A program made the position numbers and the translations under genes. Below are positions 52,737-60,726 of a DNA stretch of 64,000 nt, one piece after another; within the stretch, counting starts at the first letter, position 1; every line of letters starts with the position of its first letter. The notes under the pieces are model-generated. The model saw only the letters and a program-made list of their open reading frames with translations. It was not told the DNA's origin and searched no databases. The DNA is taken from NCBI GenBank assembly GCA_964392305.1, contig CAYMPV010000001.1, positions 186,001 to 250,000 on the forward strand, read 5' to 3'. Source of the DNA: JACKIC01 sp964392305. GTDB taxonomy: Bacteria > Planctomycetota > UBA1135 > UBA2386.

Positions 52737-54196
52737 GGGTCTTCGGGGAATCGTGTGGGTAGCGGACCTCTGCCTCTGACTCGGGAACTGCCTGGGGCGG
52801 CACGCCACCCCTCCGTTCCGTCGCCATCGTCGTCGGCCATTCGCTGCGCCACTTGGGTGTGGCCGACGCCGATGGCGACGGAACTCCGGGGCGGCGACGA
52901 CGGGCCTCGCGTGTGGACGCGGAGTAGGTTGTCGGGATGCAAGACCGCGACCTGTACGCCCGCATCCTCGGGCTCGTCGATCCCTGGGAAGTGCGTGACG
53001 TCAAGCTGGACGTCGCTGGCGGCGAGGTGCGCGTGACGGTCGCAGCCAAGTCTGGCGCACCGATGTCGTGCCCCGAGTGCGGCAAGGCGTGCCCAGGTTA
53101 CGACACTCGAGAGCGAAGCTGGCGCCATCTGGACACGTGTCAGTTCAAGACGATCCTGGTCGCTGACGTGGCCCGTGTGAACTGCGCCGAGCACGGCGTG
53201 AAGCAGGTCCGAGTGCCGTGGGCCGAGCCGGGCTCGGGCTTCACGGCGTTGATGGAGGCGGTCGTGATCGATTGGCTGCGATCGCTCGCATCGATCAAGG
53301 CAGTCGCCCAGCAGCTGCGGCTGAGCTGGGACCAGGTCGATGGCATCATGGCGCGAGCCGTGGCCAGAGGACTCCTGCGCCGCACGACTGTCGACGTGAG
53401 TCGCTTGGGAGTCGACGAGACGTCGTTTCAGCGCCGCCACGAGTACGTGACGATCGTCACCGATCTCGACGGCAGCGTGGTGCTGCACGTCGCCGACGAT
53501 CGCAAGCGCGAGAGCCTCGATGTGTTCTTCCGGTCCCTCACGGTGGAGCAACTCGATGCGATCCAAGTCGTCGCCATGGACATGTGGGGCCCCTTCATCA
53601 GCTCGGCGTCCGAGCACGTCCCCGATGCCGACCGCAAGATCGCCTTCGACAAGTTCCACGTCGCCGGCCATCTCGGTGAGGCCGTGGACCGCGTGCGACG
53701 CCGCGAGCACAAGACGCTGAGCGAACTCGGGAACGACTCGCTGAAGGGCTCGCGCTTCCTGTGGCTGACCAATCCTGACAACCTCGATGCGGCCGGCACT
53801 GGGGCGCTGAACGCTCTGCATCAGATGAACCTGAAGACCAGCCGCGCGTGGGCGCTCAAGGAGACCGCCATGTGCATCTGGCGCCTCGTGCAGCGCGGGC
53901 GCGCCCTCAAGGAATGGACCGCGTGGCTCAGCAAGGCCATGCGCTCGCGGCTCGAGCCCGTCAAGAAGGTCGCCCGCATGATTCGCAAGCACCTCTGGGG
54001 AATCGTCAACGCGATGGCGTTGCGGACGACCAACGCTGGCAGCGAGTCGGTGAATGCCAAAGTGCAGCGGGTGAAGCGCACCGCCTGCGGATTCCGCAAT
54101 CGCGAGCGATTCCGCAACGCGATCCTGTTCCACCTCGGTGGCCTCGACCTCTACCCCGAACATGCCTCAGCTACCCACACGGATTCCTGATGCGCC
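52737..54196 (+). mobile_element. ISL3-family insertion sequence, 1,460 bp
   Basis: Imperfect 26-bp terminal inverted repeats are present: the left end begins GGGTCTTCGGGGAATCGTGT and the right end, inverted, begins GGCGCATCAGGAATCCGTGT; both continue GGGTAG. An 8-bp direct repeat flanks the element. One transposase gene fills most of it. Insertion lies between two codons of the XRE gene. Confidence 0.93.
52937..54190 (+). CDS. tnp: ISL3-family transposase
   Basis: The protein has 417 residues. An N-terminal zinc-binding region is seen ('SCPECGKACPGYD', later 'NCAEHGVKQ'), followed by a helix-turn-helix ('SIKAVAQQLRLSWDQVDGI') and the DDE catalytic core: Asp in 'LGVDETSFQRRHEY', Asp in 'VAMDMWGPF' and Glu in 'NAGSESVNAKVQ'. 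All are family hallmarks of ISL3 enzymes. The frame is full length and undamaged, so the element may be active. Confidence 0.94.
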   Translation: MQDRDLYARILGLVDPWEVRDVKLDVAGGEVRVTVAAKSGAPMSCPECGKACPGYDTRERSWRHLDTCQFKTILVADVARVNCAEHGVKQVRVPWAEPGSGFTALMEAVVIDWLRSLASIKAVAQQLRLSWDQVDGIMARAVARGLLRRTTVDVSRLGVDETSFQRRHEYVTIVTDLDGSVVLHVADDRKRESLDVFFRSLTVEQLDAIQVVAMDMWGPFISSASEHVPDADRKIAFDKFHVAGHLGEAVDRVRRREHKTLSELGNDSLKGSRFLWLTNPDNLDAAGTGALNALHQMNLKTSRAWALKETAMCIWRLVQRGRALKEWTAWLSKAMRSRLEPVKKVARMIRKHLWGIVNAMALRTTNAGSESVNAKVQRVKRTACGFRNRERFRNAILFHLGGLDLYPEHASATHTDS

Positions 54197-54204
54197 GCTC
54201 AGTC
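54197..54204 (+). repeat. Target-site duplication, right copy
   Basis: GCTCAGTC, identical to 52729-52736, follows the right inverted repeat directly. Removing one copy plus the element restores the XRE reading frame. Confidence 0.92.
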
Positions 54205-54263
54205 GTGGGCGCAGTAGAGGCTAGAATGCGTGACCTGTGGTCCAAACTCGGAGGCGAGAAGCT

Positions 54264-54722
54264 ATGAATCCTGGACTTGGAGAAATATCGCTTGGTGACT
54301 ACCGGCGGATAATGAATGGCGGGCGTTGGCGGTGGGGTCGGCGGGCCACTCTGGCTGGTTGGTTGATTCTGCTCTGCTTTGTCTGCACGGCTGCGGGAGA
54401 CTACTGGGGGCCTTGGACGGGAAAGGGCTCGAAGGCGATCTCGCTTCAGCAGGCAATAGGAATCCTGGAGAGAACCTCCGTGCGCCAGTGGGAGGTGGAG
54501 ATCGGCCTCGGGTCGACCTACCAACATGTGGAGCGTGCGGTCGAAGCAATTCGATCCGTCGCAATGCGTGGAGGCGGGGAATCCGGGTATGCAAGTGACT
54601 ACTTGCGGAATATCAGTATTCAGGGGATCGCCAGCCTGAAGGACTTACGGCATCACGGGGTCGATGTTGGGAGGCACGAGGCCAACCTGGGGTTTATCAA
54701 AGCGGCGCTGGATAAGGACTAG
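54264..54722 (+). CDS. Single-pass membrane protein next to XRE gene
   Basis: The protein has 152 residues, ATG inside the stop of the split XRE gene (ATGA), so the two were translationally coupled before the IS came in. One transmembrane helix ('ATLAGWLILLCFVCTAAG', residues about 28-46) is followed by a helical domain. No motif is known. Coupling with an XRE repressor recalls toxin or immunity pairs, but this is only inference. Confidence 0.65.
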   Translation: MNPGLGEISLGDYRRIMNGGRWRWGRRATLAGWLILLCFVCTAAGDYWGPWTGKGSKAISLQQAIGILERTSVRQWEVEIGLGSTYQHVERAVEAIRSVAMRGGGESGYASDYLRNISIQGIASLKDLRHHGVDVGRHEANLGFIKAALDKD

Positions 54723-54754
54723 CGTCATCGTGCGGCGGCGCTAATGTCCCCGGG

Positions 54755-55027
54755 ATGACGACCACACAGCGAATAACCCTAGACCCAGATCCGCCCAAGC
54801 AGGGAAGCCAGGTGACGATCTGCTACGACTTTGACGGATCGGGCGTTGAGTCGACGACTCTGCGAGTGACCTTCTCGCCTAGCGGCGTAGCAACGTCCTG
54901 CCCCGTTTCAAAGAAGGCGCCATGCGCAACCGTGACGGTGCCGTCGGACGCGACCTCGATAACGGTTGAGGACGAGGACGGGCCTAGTCCGGACAAGATT
55001 GCGCCGGTGACCCCCGCCGGAATCTGA
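54755..55027 (+). CDS. Small beta-rich hypothetical protein
   Basis: The protein has 90 residues. Alternating strands ('QVTICYDFDGSGVESTTLRV', 'CATVTVPSDATSITVEDEDG') give it the look of a single Ig-like domain without export signal. It follows the membrane protein gene by 32 bp. The function is unknown. Confidence 0.55.
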   Translation: MTTTQRITLDPDPPKQGSQVTICYDFDGSGVESTTLRVTFSPSGVATSCPVSKKAPCATVTVPSDATSITVEDEDGPSPDKIAPVTPAGI

Positions 55028-55471
55028 GTTGCGATTCGGATGCCCAGAGGCTGTCGAGTGGGCTGAGCCGCCTCAGCCTGCCGCGACAAGGATAAGGTGC
55101 CGGGGGGAACTTCGGGAAAAGGGGAAGAAGGAGAGTCAAGTCTTTACGTCCAAGCGGACAACCCCGGCACGGGGTGCTGTTGGCCGGGTGGCGACATGAT
55201 CATCATCCCGACCCAAAGACTGGTCCCGAGTATCGCCATTGGGCTGTCGCAAGTCAAGGGGCTATAGCTCCATCAGGTTACGGGAGGTCGCCCCGGAACT
55301 TTTCCATGGGGGCCAGGCCGTCAGTGGCGGTCCGTCGTGACCGAAGGACTTCTCTTGGGGCCTCCCCTTTCCGAGCGCTCTTGCTGATGGGTGATAATGG
55401 GGCGGATGCTTGAGGTAATGCGGCCCCCTCGTGCGGGGCCTCTTGCGCCTTACTCCGTATACCCCGGCGAG
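55028..55471. other. Gap of about 440 bp with one hairpin
   Basis: No gene is supported. A hairpin GGCCCC/GGGGCC with TCTT after it (about 55423-55444) could end plus-strand transcription. GGGGCTATAGCTC near 55259 resembles a tRNA 5' end, but no cloverleaf follows. Confidence 0.45.
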
Positions 55472-55565
55472 CTACGCCAACGCGCTCGCCAGCACCGCCT
55501 GGAGCTCTTCGATCGTCGCCGGCAGCCGTGTCCGTGCCTGCTCCGTGCCCCGCACGCCGGCCTGG
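55472..55565 (-). pseudogene. Orphan 3' fragment of the AT-hook gene type
   Basis: The minus strand encodes 'VRGTEQARTRLPATIEELQA' followed by 'VLASALA' and stop. This mirrors the end of the gene at 56646 ('VRGAEQERVKMRAALEKIQA' 'VLASALG'). Upstream similarity is lost within about 95 bp. It is a remnant or a recombination scar. Confidence 0.65.
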
Positions 55566-55598
55566 ATGTGGCAGCCCCGTTGCAATTGACCACGAGGC

Positions 55599-56414
55599 CT
55601 ACGCCGTGGGCTCGGATGGCCCGACGGGCGCCGCAACCCGCACTTCGCTGTCACCTGACTTGGGCCCGCGCGGTGCCTTCGTCGCCTTACGAGCGCGCGT
55701 CACGAGCCGTTCGGCCTCGGCTGCCTCGGCGCCCTCGAACGCTTCGCGCTTGATGACTTCTTGGCGGAGCACCTGCTTGATGACCTCCGTGTCGACGAGC
55801 ATGTCGGTCACTTTGCGGAGCTCGCGGCGAATCGCGCCCAGGACATCCTCATCGTTGACGAGGAGGCTCGCGACTAGGAACCGGCTGGTCGCAGCCTGGC
55901 GCTCCGTGAACTCCTGAAGAGCACTCCGCAGGAAGCCCTCGCGAGTCAGCAAGTAGAGCTTCTCGATGTCCGCAGCAGAACGGGTGTTGATGGCAAGAAG
56001 GTCGAACTCGCAGGCGAGCTTCGCATCGATCGGCTTGGCGAAGACGATTCGGTACAAGCGCCACTGAACAGCGTTGGTGAGCACGACCCAGTCGACACCT
56101 TGGTTGGCTGCGTAGTCGACCGCTTGCTTGACGTGGCGATCGTTGAGTTGGATCCCGATGGCCTTCACTTCGAGCAGCAGCCGCAGCTTGCTCTCGAGCT
56201 TGACTGCGAGATCGCAGTAGGTGCCACGGATGGCGTGCTCGCTGGTGAGCTCGGCGTACTTGTCGAAACCGAGCATCGAGGACATCAGGTCCTTCACCAG
56301 CGTGACTGTGTCGGCTTCGGAGACATCGCGGTCGCGCTGGGCCTGCAGTACTGGTGCGAACTGCTTGAGGGCGGACTTGATGCGTTCTTCAACCTTCTTC
56401 GGCACTGCGGGCAT
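55599..56414 (-). CDS. Restriction-endonuclease-like protein (type I R N-terminal type)
   Basis: The protein has 271 residues. A PD-(D/E)xK nuclease core is read as 'GTYCDLAVKLESKLRLLLEV' plus 'KAIG', i.e. Asp, then Glu-x-Lys. The next segment 'HVKQAVDYAANQGVDWVVLT' and 'VQWRLYRI' is typical of the HsdR N-terminal-like family. It ends in an Ala/Glu/Lys-rich tail. No methyltransferase or specificity gene is adjacent, so it is an orphan or works with the methyltransferase at 31294 (speculative). Confidence 0.75.
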   Translation of the reverse strand: MPAVPKKVEERIKSALKQFAPVLQAQRDRDVSEADTVTLVKDLMSSMLGFDKYAELTSEHAIRGTYCDLAVKLESKLRLLLEVKAIGIQLNDRHVKQAVDYAANQGVDWVVLTNAVQWRLYRIVFAKPIDAKLACEFDLLAINTRSAADIEKLYLLTREGFLRSALQEFTERQAATSRFLVASLLVNDEDVLGAIRRELRKVTDMLVDTEVIKQVLRQEVIKREAFEGAEAAEAERLVTRARKATKAPRGPKSGDSEVRVAAPVGPSEPTA

Positions 56415-56645
56415 GGTGCTCTCCGGGTCCCGTTCCAGGGGCAGTGGGTGCGGGGTGATTGAACGTAGCGCGCCGAGGGGATCGTGTCAGGATCTGCCCG
56501 AGTGACCTGCGCTTCGCTCGTTCCTGCTCTGCTGAGAAGCAGGGCCGCAGCGGCGAACTGCCACAATCGGAAATCTCGGGACCGAAATCCGGAGTGAAGG
56601 TGGGCTTGCGCCGGGCAATCTCTCGGCGTCGAAGTGTGGTTGGGT

Positions 56646-57197
56646 CTACCCGAGCGCGCTGGCCAACACCGCCTGGATCTTCTCCAGCGCCGCCCGCATC
56701 TTCACCCGCTCCTGCTCGGCCCCCCTCACCGTGGCGACGAGCCCCGCGAGGCCGTCGAAGCTCGCGGGCGCTGCAGTCTTGCGCGGCCGACCGGGACCGC
56801 GCTTGGCGCCGCCGCCCTTGCCCGCCTTCGAACGGATCGTGTAGACGAGCGCCGGCGTCGCCCCGACCTTCTTCGCGATGGCTGCGGGCGACATGTCGGT
56901 CTTGAGCAGTTCGCGGATGCGGTCGGACTTCGACCCGCCCTTCGCTGCACTGCTCGCCTTGGCCGCGGGCTTCGCTCTCGCCTTCGCAGCCGTGGCCTTC
57001 GCCGCCTTGCCGGTGCCGCGCTTGGCCGACTTCACGATGCCGAGCATCGCCTGCGCGCGGCCGTACATGATCGGGAAGACCTTCAGCTTCTTCTCGTCGG
57101 CCTTGGCCTTGAGGTCGGCGTAGACGGCCTTGGGGTTGGCCTTGAGGGCCGAAACGAGGAACCCCATCGCGGGGGACTGGGGCTTACTGGATGCCAT
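56646..57197 (-). CDS. Histone-H1-like / AT-hook protein with HTH
   Basis: The protein has 183 residues from ATG 57197. The middle is very rich in Lys and Ala ('GTGKAAKATAAKARAKPAAK'), like bacterial H1-type proteins. It is followed by a helix-turn-helix of resolvase type ('DRIRELLKTDMSPAAIAKKV'), an AT-hook ('KRGPGRPRK') and a short helical tail. Binding to DNA is therefore expected. A fragment of its 3' end lies at 55472, and a related Lys/Pro-rich protein at 59931. Confidence 0.7.
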   Translation of the reverse strand: MASSKPQSPAMGFLVSALKANPKAVYADLKAKADEKKLKVFPIMYGRAQAMLGIVKSAKRGTGKAAKATAAKARAKPAAKASSAAKGGSKSDRIRELLKTDMSPAAIAKKVGATPALVYTIRSKAGKGGGAKRGPGRPRKTAAPASFDGLAGLVATVRGAEQERVKMRAALEKIQAVLASALG

Positions 57198-57393
57198 GGT
57201 GGAATTATCCGACTTCCAGAGCCGCAATCAATGACATGCGGCGTTTGGCCAAGCCGTCACGGGTGGCGCACCATCTAACCCCGCGCATTTCCTGGCGAAT
57301 GTGACTGTCTGGTCGCAACGAGCGTCATTCACGCGACGCTGCAGCCGCGATCAGAACCGGATCGCGACGCGCGCCCCGCGCCCGAGGACCACC

Positions 57394-57681
57394 ATGGCAA
57401 GGAAGAAGAGCTTCTACCCTCGCTTCAAGAGCGGCCTCCTCGTGCATCGCCATGTTGCCGCCAAGATGCTCGGGAGAAGGCTCCGCCCCGGAGAGGAGGT
57501 CCATCACAAGGACCGTGACACGCGGAACTACTCGCCGGACAACCTCGAGGTCTTCCCCAGCCGCGCTGCGCATCGCCGGCACCATCGCGAAGAGGATCGG
57601 CGACGCGCCGCGCAGAGTGTCAGCGCTGCCAGCAGCGCGAAGTCTGGCTTCATCGGATTCCTGAAGTCGTTGCTGGGATGA
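57394..57681 (+). CDS. Small HNH endonuclease
   Basis: The protein has 95 residues from ATG 57394 with CCGAGGACC upstream. The motif 'GEEVHHKDRDTRNYSPDNLE' gives the His-His, Asp-x-x-x-Asn and Asn of HNH nucleases of phage type. The size is normal for single-domain HNH proteins. Single genes like this often help phage packaging or homing; the context here does not decide. Confidence 0.82.
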   Translation: MARKKSFYPRFKSGLLVHRHVAAKMLGRRLRPGEEVHHKDRDTRNYSPDNLEVFPSRAAHRRHHREEDRRRAAQSVSAASSAKSGFIGFLKSLLG

Positions 57682-57899
57682 GCGAGCCGGCCGACTGACC
57701 GATGCGATGCTGGCGCACGCAGGATTCGCGCAGCCTCCGGTGCTCAGTTGAGCGAAGCTCGGGGCTGCTGCCAATCCGCTGCGGCCAGCAGCTCGCGCGC
57801 TCGCGCATACACTTCTCGACCGATTCGACGATCTCGTCCTCGGTCTCGACCAGATCGTGCTCGGCGACTTCTCGAGCGGGCTTGGCGAGAGACCTTCAG

Positions 57900-57950
57900 C
57901 CCAGATGATTCATGGCGATGCCACTCGGCCATCGCCATGAATCATCTGGG
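57900..57950. repeat. Perfect 21-bp inverted repeat
   Basis: Two perfect 21-base arms (57900-57920 and 57930-57950) begin CCCAGATGATTCATGGCGAT and enclose a 9-base loop. No T-run follows, so it is not a simple terminator. Just left of it (57720-57899) the minus strand could encode an acidic helical peptide ('DLVETEDEIVESVEK'), perhaps a gene remnant. Confidence 0.8.
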
Positions 57951-58021
57951 GTGAGGCGTTTTAAGGATGCTCACTTCTCAAAGGGTGCGAGTTCACTGGT
58001 TCAAGGGCAAGCCGGCGAACC

Positions 58022-58480
58022 CTATGGGCAATCCGAATGCCAGTCATCGCACGAAAAGCAGCCCACGTTAGCAACCATCGTGCCGAGTTCAGCGCCTCCG
58101 CAGTCGCCAACGTGCACCGTGAATAGCTTCGTGGGCTTCGACTCCCCGCACCATATATTGGATATCATCTGAACATTCGTGCGGGTATAGTTCACCCCAT
58201 CGCAACAAAGAACATTCCCGAATCCAGCGTCGAAGACGAGGGATGCGCCGACCGCGCAATGCGATACGAGATAGCACTCAGGGTAGTCGCATGCACACTG
58301 CCCGTCCGAAGAGTGATCCGCGAGGTCGCCCGAGATTGTTCCTACGAGTGCCCACTTCTGAAGATAGCCATCGCACCCCCACGTGACGCATAGATTCGCG
58401 TCGAGCGTTTGGGGCGGCTGAAGCCAGTTGGCCGCGACCGCAATTGAAATGACTGCAGTCAAACATGCAAGCTTGATCAT
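58022..58480 (-). CDS. Secreted cysteine-rich small protein
   Basis: The protein has 152 residues with a signal peptide (MIKLACLTAVISIAVAA). Twelve or more Cys residues are spread over the mature part ('DGQCACDYPECYLVSHC', 'GCFSCDDWHSDC'), suggesting disulfide-linked structure outside the cytoplasm. The GC content is clearly lower than that of the neighbours. No family is recognised. It follows 58551-59462 in the same direction by 70 bp. Confidence 0.6.
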   Translation of the reverse strand: MIKLACLTAVISIAVAANWLQPPQTLDANLCVTWGCDGYLQKWALVGTISGDLADHSSDGQCACDYPECYLVSHCAVGASLVFDAGFGNVLCCDGVNYTRTNVQMISNIWCGESKPTKLFTVHVGDCGGAELGTMVANVGCFSCDDWHSDCP

Positions 58481-58550
58481 GGGAGTCCTCCTTGGGTGAT
58501 AACGTAGAGAAGTAAGTGAGAGCTATTACATGAACAGCGAGTGGGGCGAG

Positions 58551-59462
58551 TCAGAAACCCAGTAGACGATTGAGCTCAATGAGCTCTTTGGTTGCCGCGT
58601 CCTCCGTCGTTAGTCCATGGGAAAGGAACCAAATGAGGGTGTCCTGCAGGAATAGCGTCTTCATGTAATCGGCCTCCTCCTTGCTGGATCGAATCGGCCG
58701 AAGCTGCTCTGTGGTGGCGACAAAAATCTTGCCGTCGCGCTGGAGGAATGCGCTCGCACCTGGAATGATCTGCTTTGCGTATTTGGTCAGCGCACCCTGC
58801 TTGAGTAGCGCCACAGCATCGTCATGGCCTATGGTTTGCCCTTCGCGAGCAAAGCGCTTGATGATCGCCTTGACTGCCGCCTCGGATGTTTGCTCAACCT
58901 TCTTCTTGATTTCGGGATCAGCGTGATCGGCGGTCAGCTCCACCAATCCCCCGCTCTGGTCGAGCGCGATGAGGCCATCATGCTGGTCCAGCATGCGCTT
59001 CCGCTCGACTGCCTCCCATGCCTCCAGACTCTTTTTGATTACAGCGTCGAGTGATGCGCGATCTGCTTCCGACATCTGGCGTCTAAGGGGATTCAACGTT
59101 GGGTGCCGAAGAAGTAGGTCGCTTGATATTGAGGTCGGAGCAACGGCAAAGAGCTTCGCAACTCCCGCCAAGTCGCGATGAAGCTTGAATTCGCTGCCTG
59201 ACTTGTCAGTCGTGAGGCCGTCGCCAAGTAGAGCATCAGCTTGCTCAGGATGACTTCTTGAGATCAGCTGGCCATCGAAAGCCGCGTCCACGGGGGGCGC
59301 TTGGGAGGCGACTTCCGAGCCAGCGCCCGCGGTCTCCGATTTCGTTGCCGCATTGTTGGCCTTGCCGGCATGCGGAGCCTCGGAGCGACCGAAAGCCCAG
59401 CCGAGGAGAACGATTGTCAAGAGCGCAGCAAGGCCCCATCGCATTCGAATACTCATTCGCAT
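58551..59462 (-). CDS. Membrane-anchored hypothetical protein
   Basis: The protein has 303 residues. An N-terminal anchor ('WGLAALLTIVLLGWAFG') is followed by a linker rich in Ala/Thr/Glu and a long helical domain ('EIKKKVEQTSEAAVKAIIKR'). It has no known motif. Like the next gene it has lower GC than the rest, which suggests recent acquisition. The two may form an operon. Confidence 0.6.
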   Translation of the reverse strand: MRMSIRMRWGLAALLTIVLLGWAFGRSEAPHAGKANNAATKSETAGAGSEVASQAPPVDAAFDGQLISRSHPEQADALLGDGLTTDKSGSEFKLHRDLAGVAKLFAVAPTSISSDLLLRHPTLNPLRRQMSEADRASLDAVIKKSLEAWEAVERKRMLDQHDGLIALDQSGGLVELTADHADPEIKKKVEQTSEAAVKAIIKRFAREGQTIGHDDAVALLKQGALTKYAKQIIPGASAFLQRDGKIFVATTEQLRPIRSSKEEADYMKTLFLQDTLIWFLSHGLTTEDAATKELIELNRLLGF

Positions 59463-59930
59463 CCTTCTTTCTGGTGTGGGAGGCTGGACGGCCCAGCATG
59501 ACGCCTAGTCCTAGCAAGAATACCTGCACTGTCAACGGGGGGGCGTTCAGGTAGGAAGGTCGGGGACGCCGAAGCCTTCGGGGAACGCCTGAAGGCCGTC
59601 CAGCAGTGAAGGGGGTCGCAGACTACAATTGCGCGTTGGCGTGAGGCTGCAACGCACGGATGGTCAACGCCTTGAAGCCCGAGGAGACAGTGCAGCGTGC
59701 GCGCGGGCCGGCAGTCGCTTCGTCGGGTCCAAGCTGGGCCGGCGTCCATCGGCGAGCGTGGCCAGCGGTGGCGGAGGCGACCGGCCCGAGCCCGCCGCGC
59801 ACTCCTCGTCCCACGCGGCCAGATCCTCCTCGGACCGTCGTCGGCCGCGGATCGCCGCTCGCCGACGACATCACGGTGTGCACGCGGTCAACTCGTGCGA
59901 CTGCAGTGCATAAGAGTCGTGAGCCGGCGG
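59463..59930. other. Gap of about 470 bp without a supported gene
   Basis: Frames on both strands are Arg/Pro/Ala-rich and lack ribosome sites. I see no RNA gene or strong repeat. Confidence 0.4.
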
Positions 59931-60389
59931 TCAGGAACTCATTACCGCCCGCAACGCACCGATGGCCTTGCGGATCCCGTCACGCAACCGATCGGCCTCC
60001 ACGTTGCCCTGGTTCTGGATGCGTTCGGCGGTCGCCCGGATCAGTGCCTCGACGTCCAGGTTGGCCTCAGGCCGCCTTGCGGGCCGCCCAGGACGCGCCT
60101 TCGCGGCTGGCTTGGCCGGCTTGTCCTTGGGCGGGGCGATCTCCGTCGGTGCGTCCTGCCGCGAGAGGAGCCGCTGGGCCGCCGCGATGCTGGCGGCGGT
60201 GATCCGGATACCGTTCGCGGCGGCCACCGCCTTGGCGCGCTCGGCGTCGATGTCGGGGTTCTGCATCAGGGCGGCCAGCGCGGCGAGGATCGGTTCGCGG
60301 ACCTTCGGGTAGCGGGTCTTCAGTTCGTCGAAGAGGTCGTTCCAGGGCTGGGTCGTCGTCGGTTCGGGGATGGGGTCGATCGCGGTCAT
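59931..60389 (-). CDS. Small basic DNA-binding-like protein
   Basis: The protein has 152 residues. The N-terminal 75 residues are helical ('LFDELKTRYPKVREPILAAL', 'AASIAAAQRLLSRQ'), followed by a Lys/Pro/Ala-rich linker with 'KARPGRPARRPE', an AT-hook-like segment, and a last helix. It resembles the protein at 56646 in composition, not in detail. It is the last gene before the right end of the island. Confidence 0.6.
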   Translation of the reverse strand: MTAIDPIPEPTTTQPWNDLFDELKTRYPKVREPILAALAALMQNPDIDAERAKAVAAANGIRITAASIAAAQRLLSRQDAPTEIAPPKDKPAKPAAKARPGRPARRPEANLDVEALIRATAERIQNQGNVEADRLRDGIRKAIGALRAVMSS

Positions 60390-60541
60390 GGTCGTGGTCC
60401 TTGGGTTGGGGAACGGAAGGCCGGGACGTCCCGGCGCCCGACATGTCCGCTCGTGCCGGCCCGAACCTCAAGGCGATCCTCGAGCACTTCGAGCGAACTC
60501 GCCGGCACCGTTCCCCGGCCTCGGCGCACCCTCCCGCCGCC

Positions 60542-60696
60542 GAGTGTGCAATGCAGTGTGCAACTGCCTTGGTCACAACCTGACACATCCTGGCACGACC
60601 TGGCACAACCGCGACCCCGCCGAGCCGCCACAAGCTCGGTCACGTGGCACACCTAGACACATCCTGGCACAACGTGGCACGACCTGGCACAACCTA
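60542..60696 (+). repeat. Right-end island repeat block
   Basis: The first 72 bp closely match the left-end block at 18562. After it, the 10-bp unit TGGCAC(A/G)AC(C/G) recurs at least three more times in direct succession (60666-60694), ending 11 bp before the attR core. Tandem 10-bp sites next to an attachment core fit integrase arm sites. Confidence 0.75.
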
Positions 60697-60706
60697 CGGC
60701 TGCGAC

Positions 60707-60726
60707 TTCGAGTCCTGCAGGGCCTA
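60707..60726 (+). other. Right attachment site (attR)
   Basis: TTCGAGTCCTGCAGGGCCTA equals the last 20 bases of the tRNA at 18421-18494. The rest of the tRNA is absent here, so this is the displaced 3' end that marks the far border of the island. Confidence 0.8.

Larger units (their letters stand above)
52314..54267 (+). pseudogene. XRE-family regulator split by insertion sequence
   Basis: Codons 1-141 (52314-52736) encode an N-terminal helix-turn-helix of XRE type ('LKDARETAGMTQECVRERLN' ... 'RSLTRWENGHGDPGVEKVAK'). The insertion sequence follows directly. On its far side, after one copy of the 8-bp duplication, the same frame resumes at 54205 and ends 'EARMRDLWSKLGGEKL' at 54267, overlapping the next gene by ATGA. 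The intact protein would have 161 residues. In the present allele a fused or truncated product would keep the DNA-binding domain. Confidence 0.9.
18475..60726. mobile_element. Composite integrative genomic island in tRNA(CAU)
   Basis: The island is bounded by 20-bp direct repeats of the tRNA 3' end, with a second repeat family just inside both ends. It holds two tyrosine recombinases plus a relic of one, an excisionase, a primase/helicase, an insertion sequence, many small unknown genes, pseudogenes and several defence-like modules. The flanks on both sides hold backbone-style genes. The presence of a second tRNA copy and an integrase relic near the left end shows it grew by at least two insertions. 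No conjugation or virion genes were recognised. Confidence 0.75.

Noticed and set aside
55257..55330. Possible tRNA gene beginning GGGGCTATAGCTC
   Set aside because: Only the 5' end fits; no anticodon arm, T-arm or matching acceptor strand follows.
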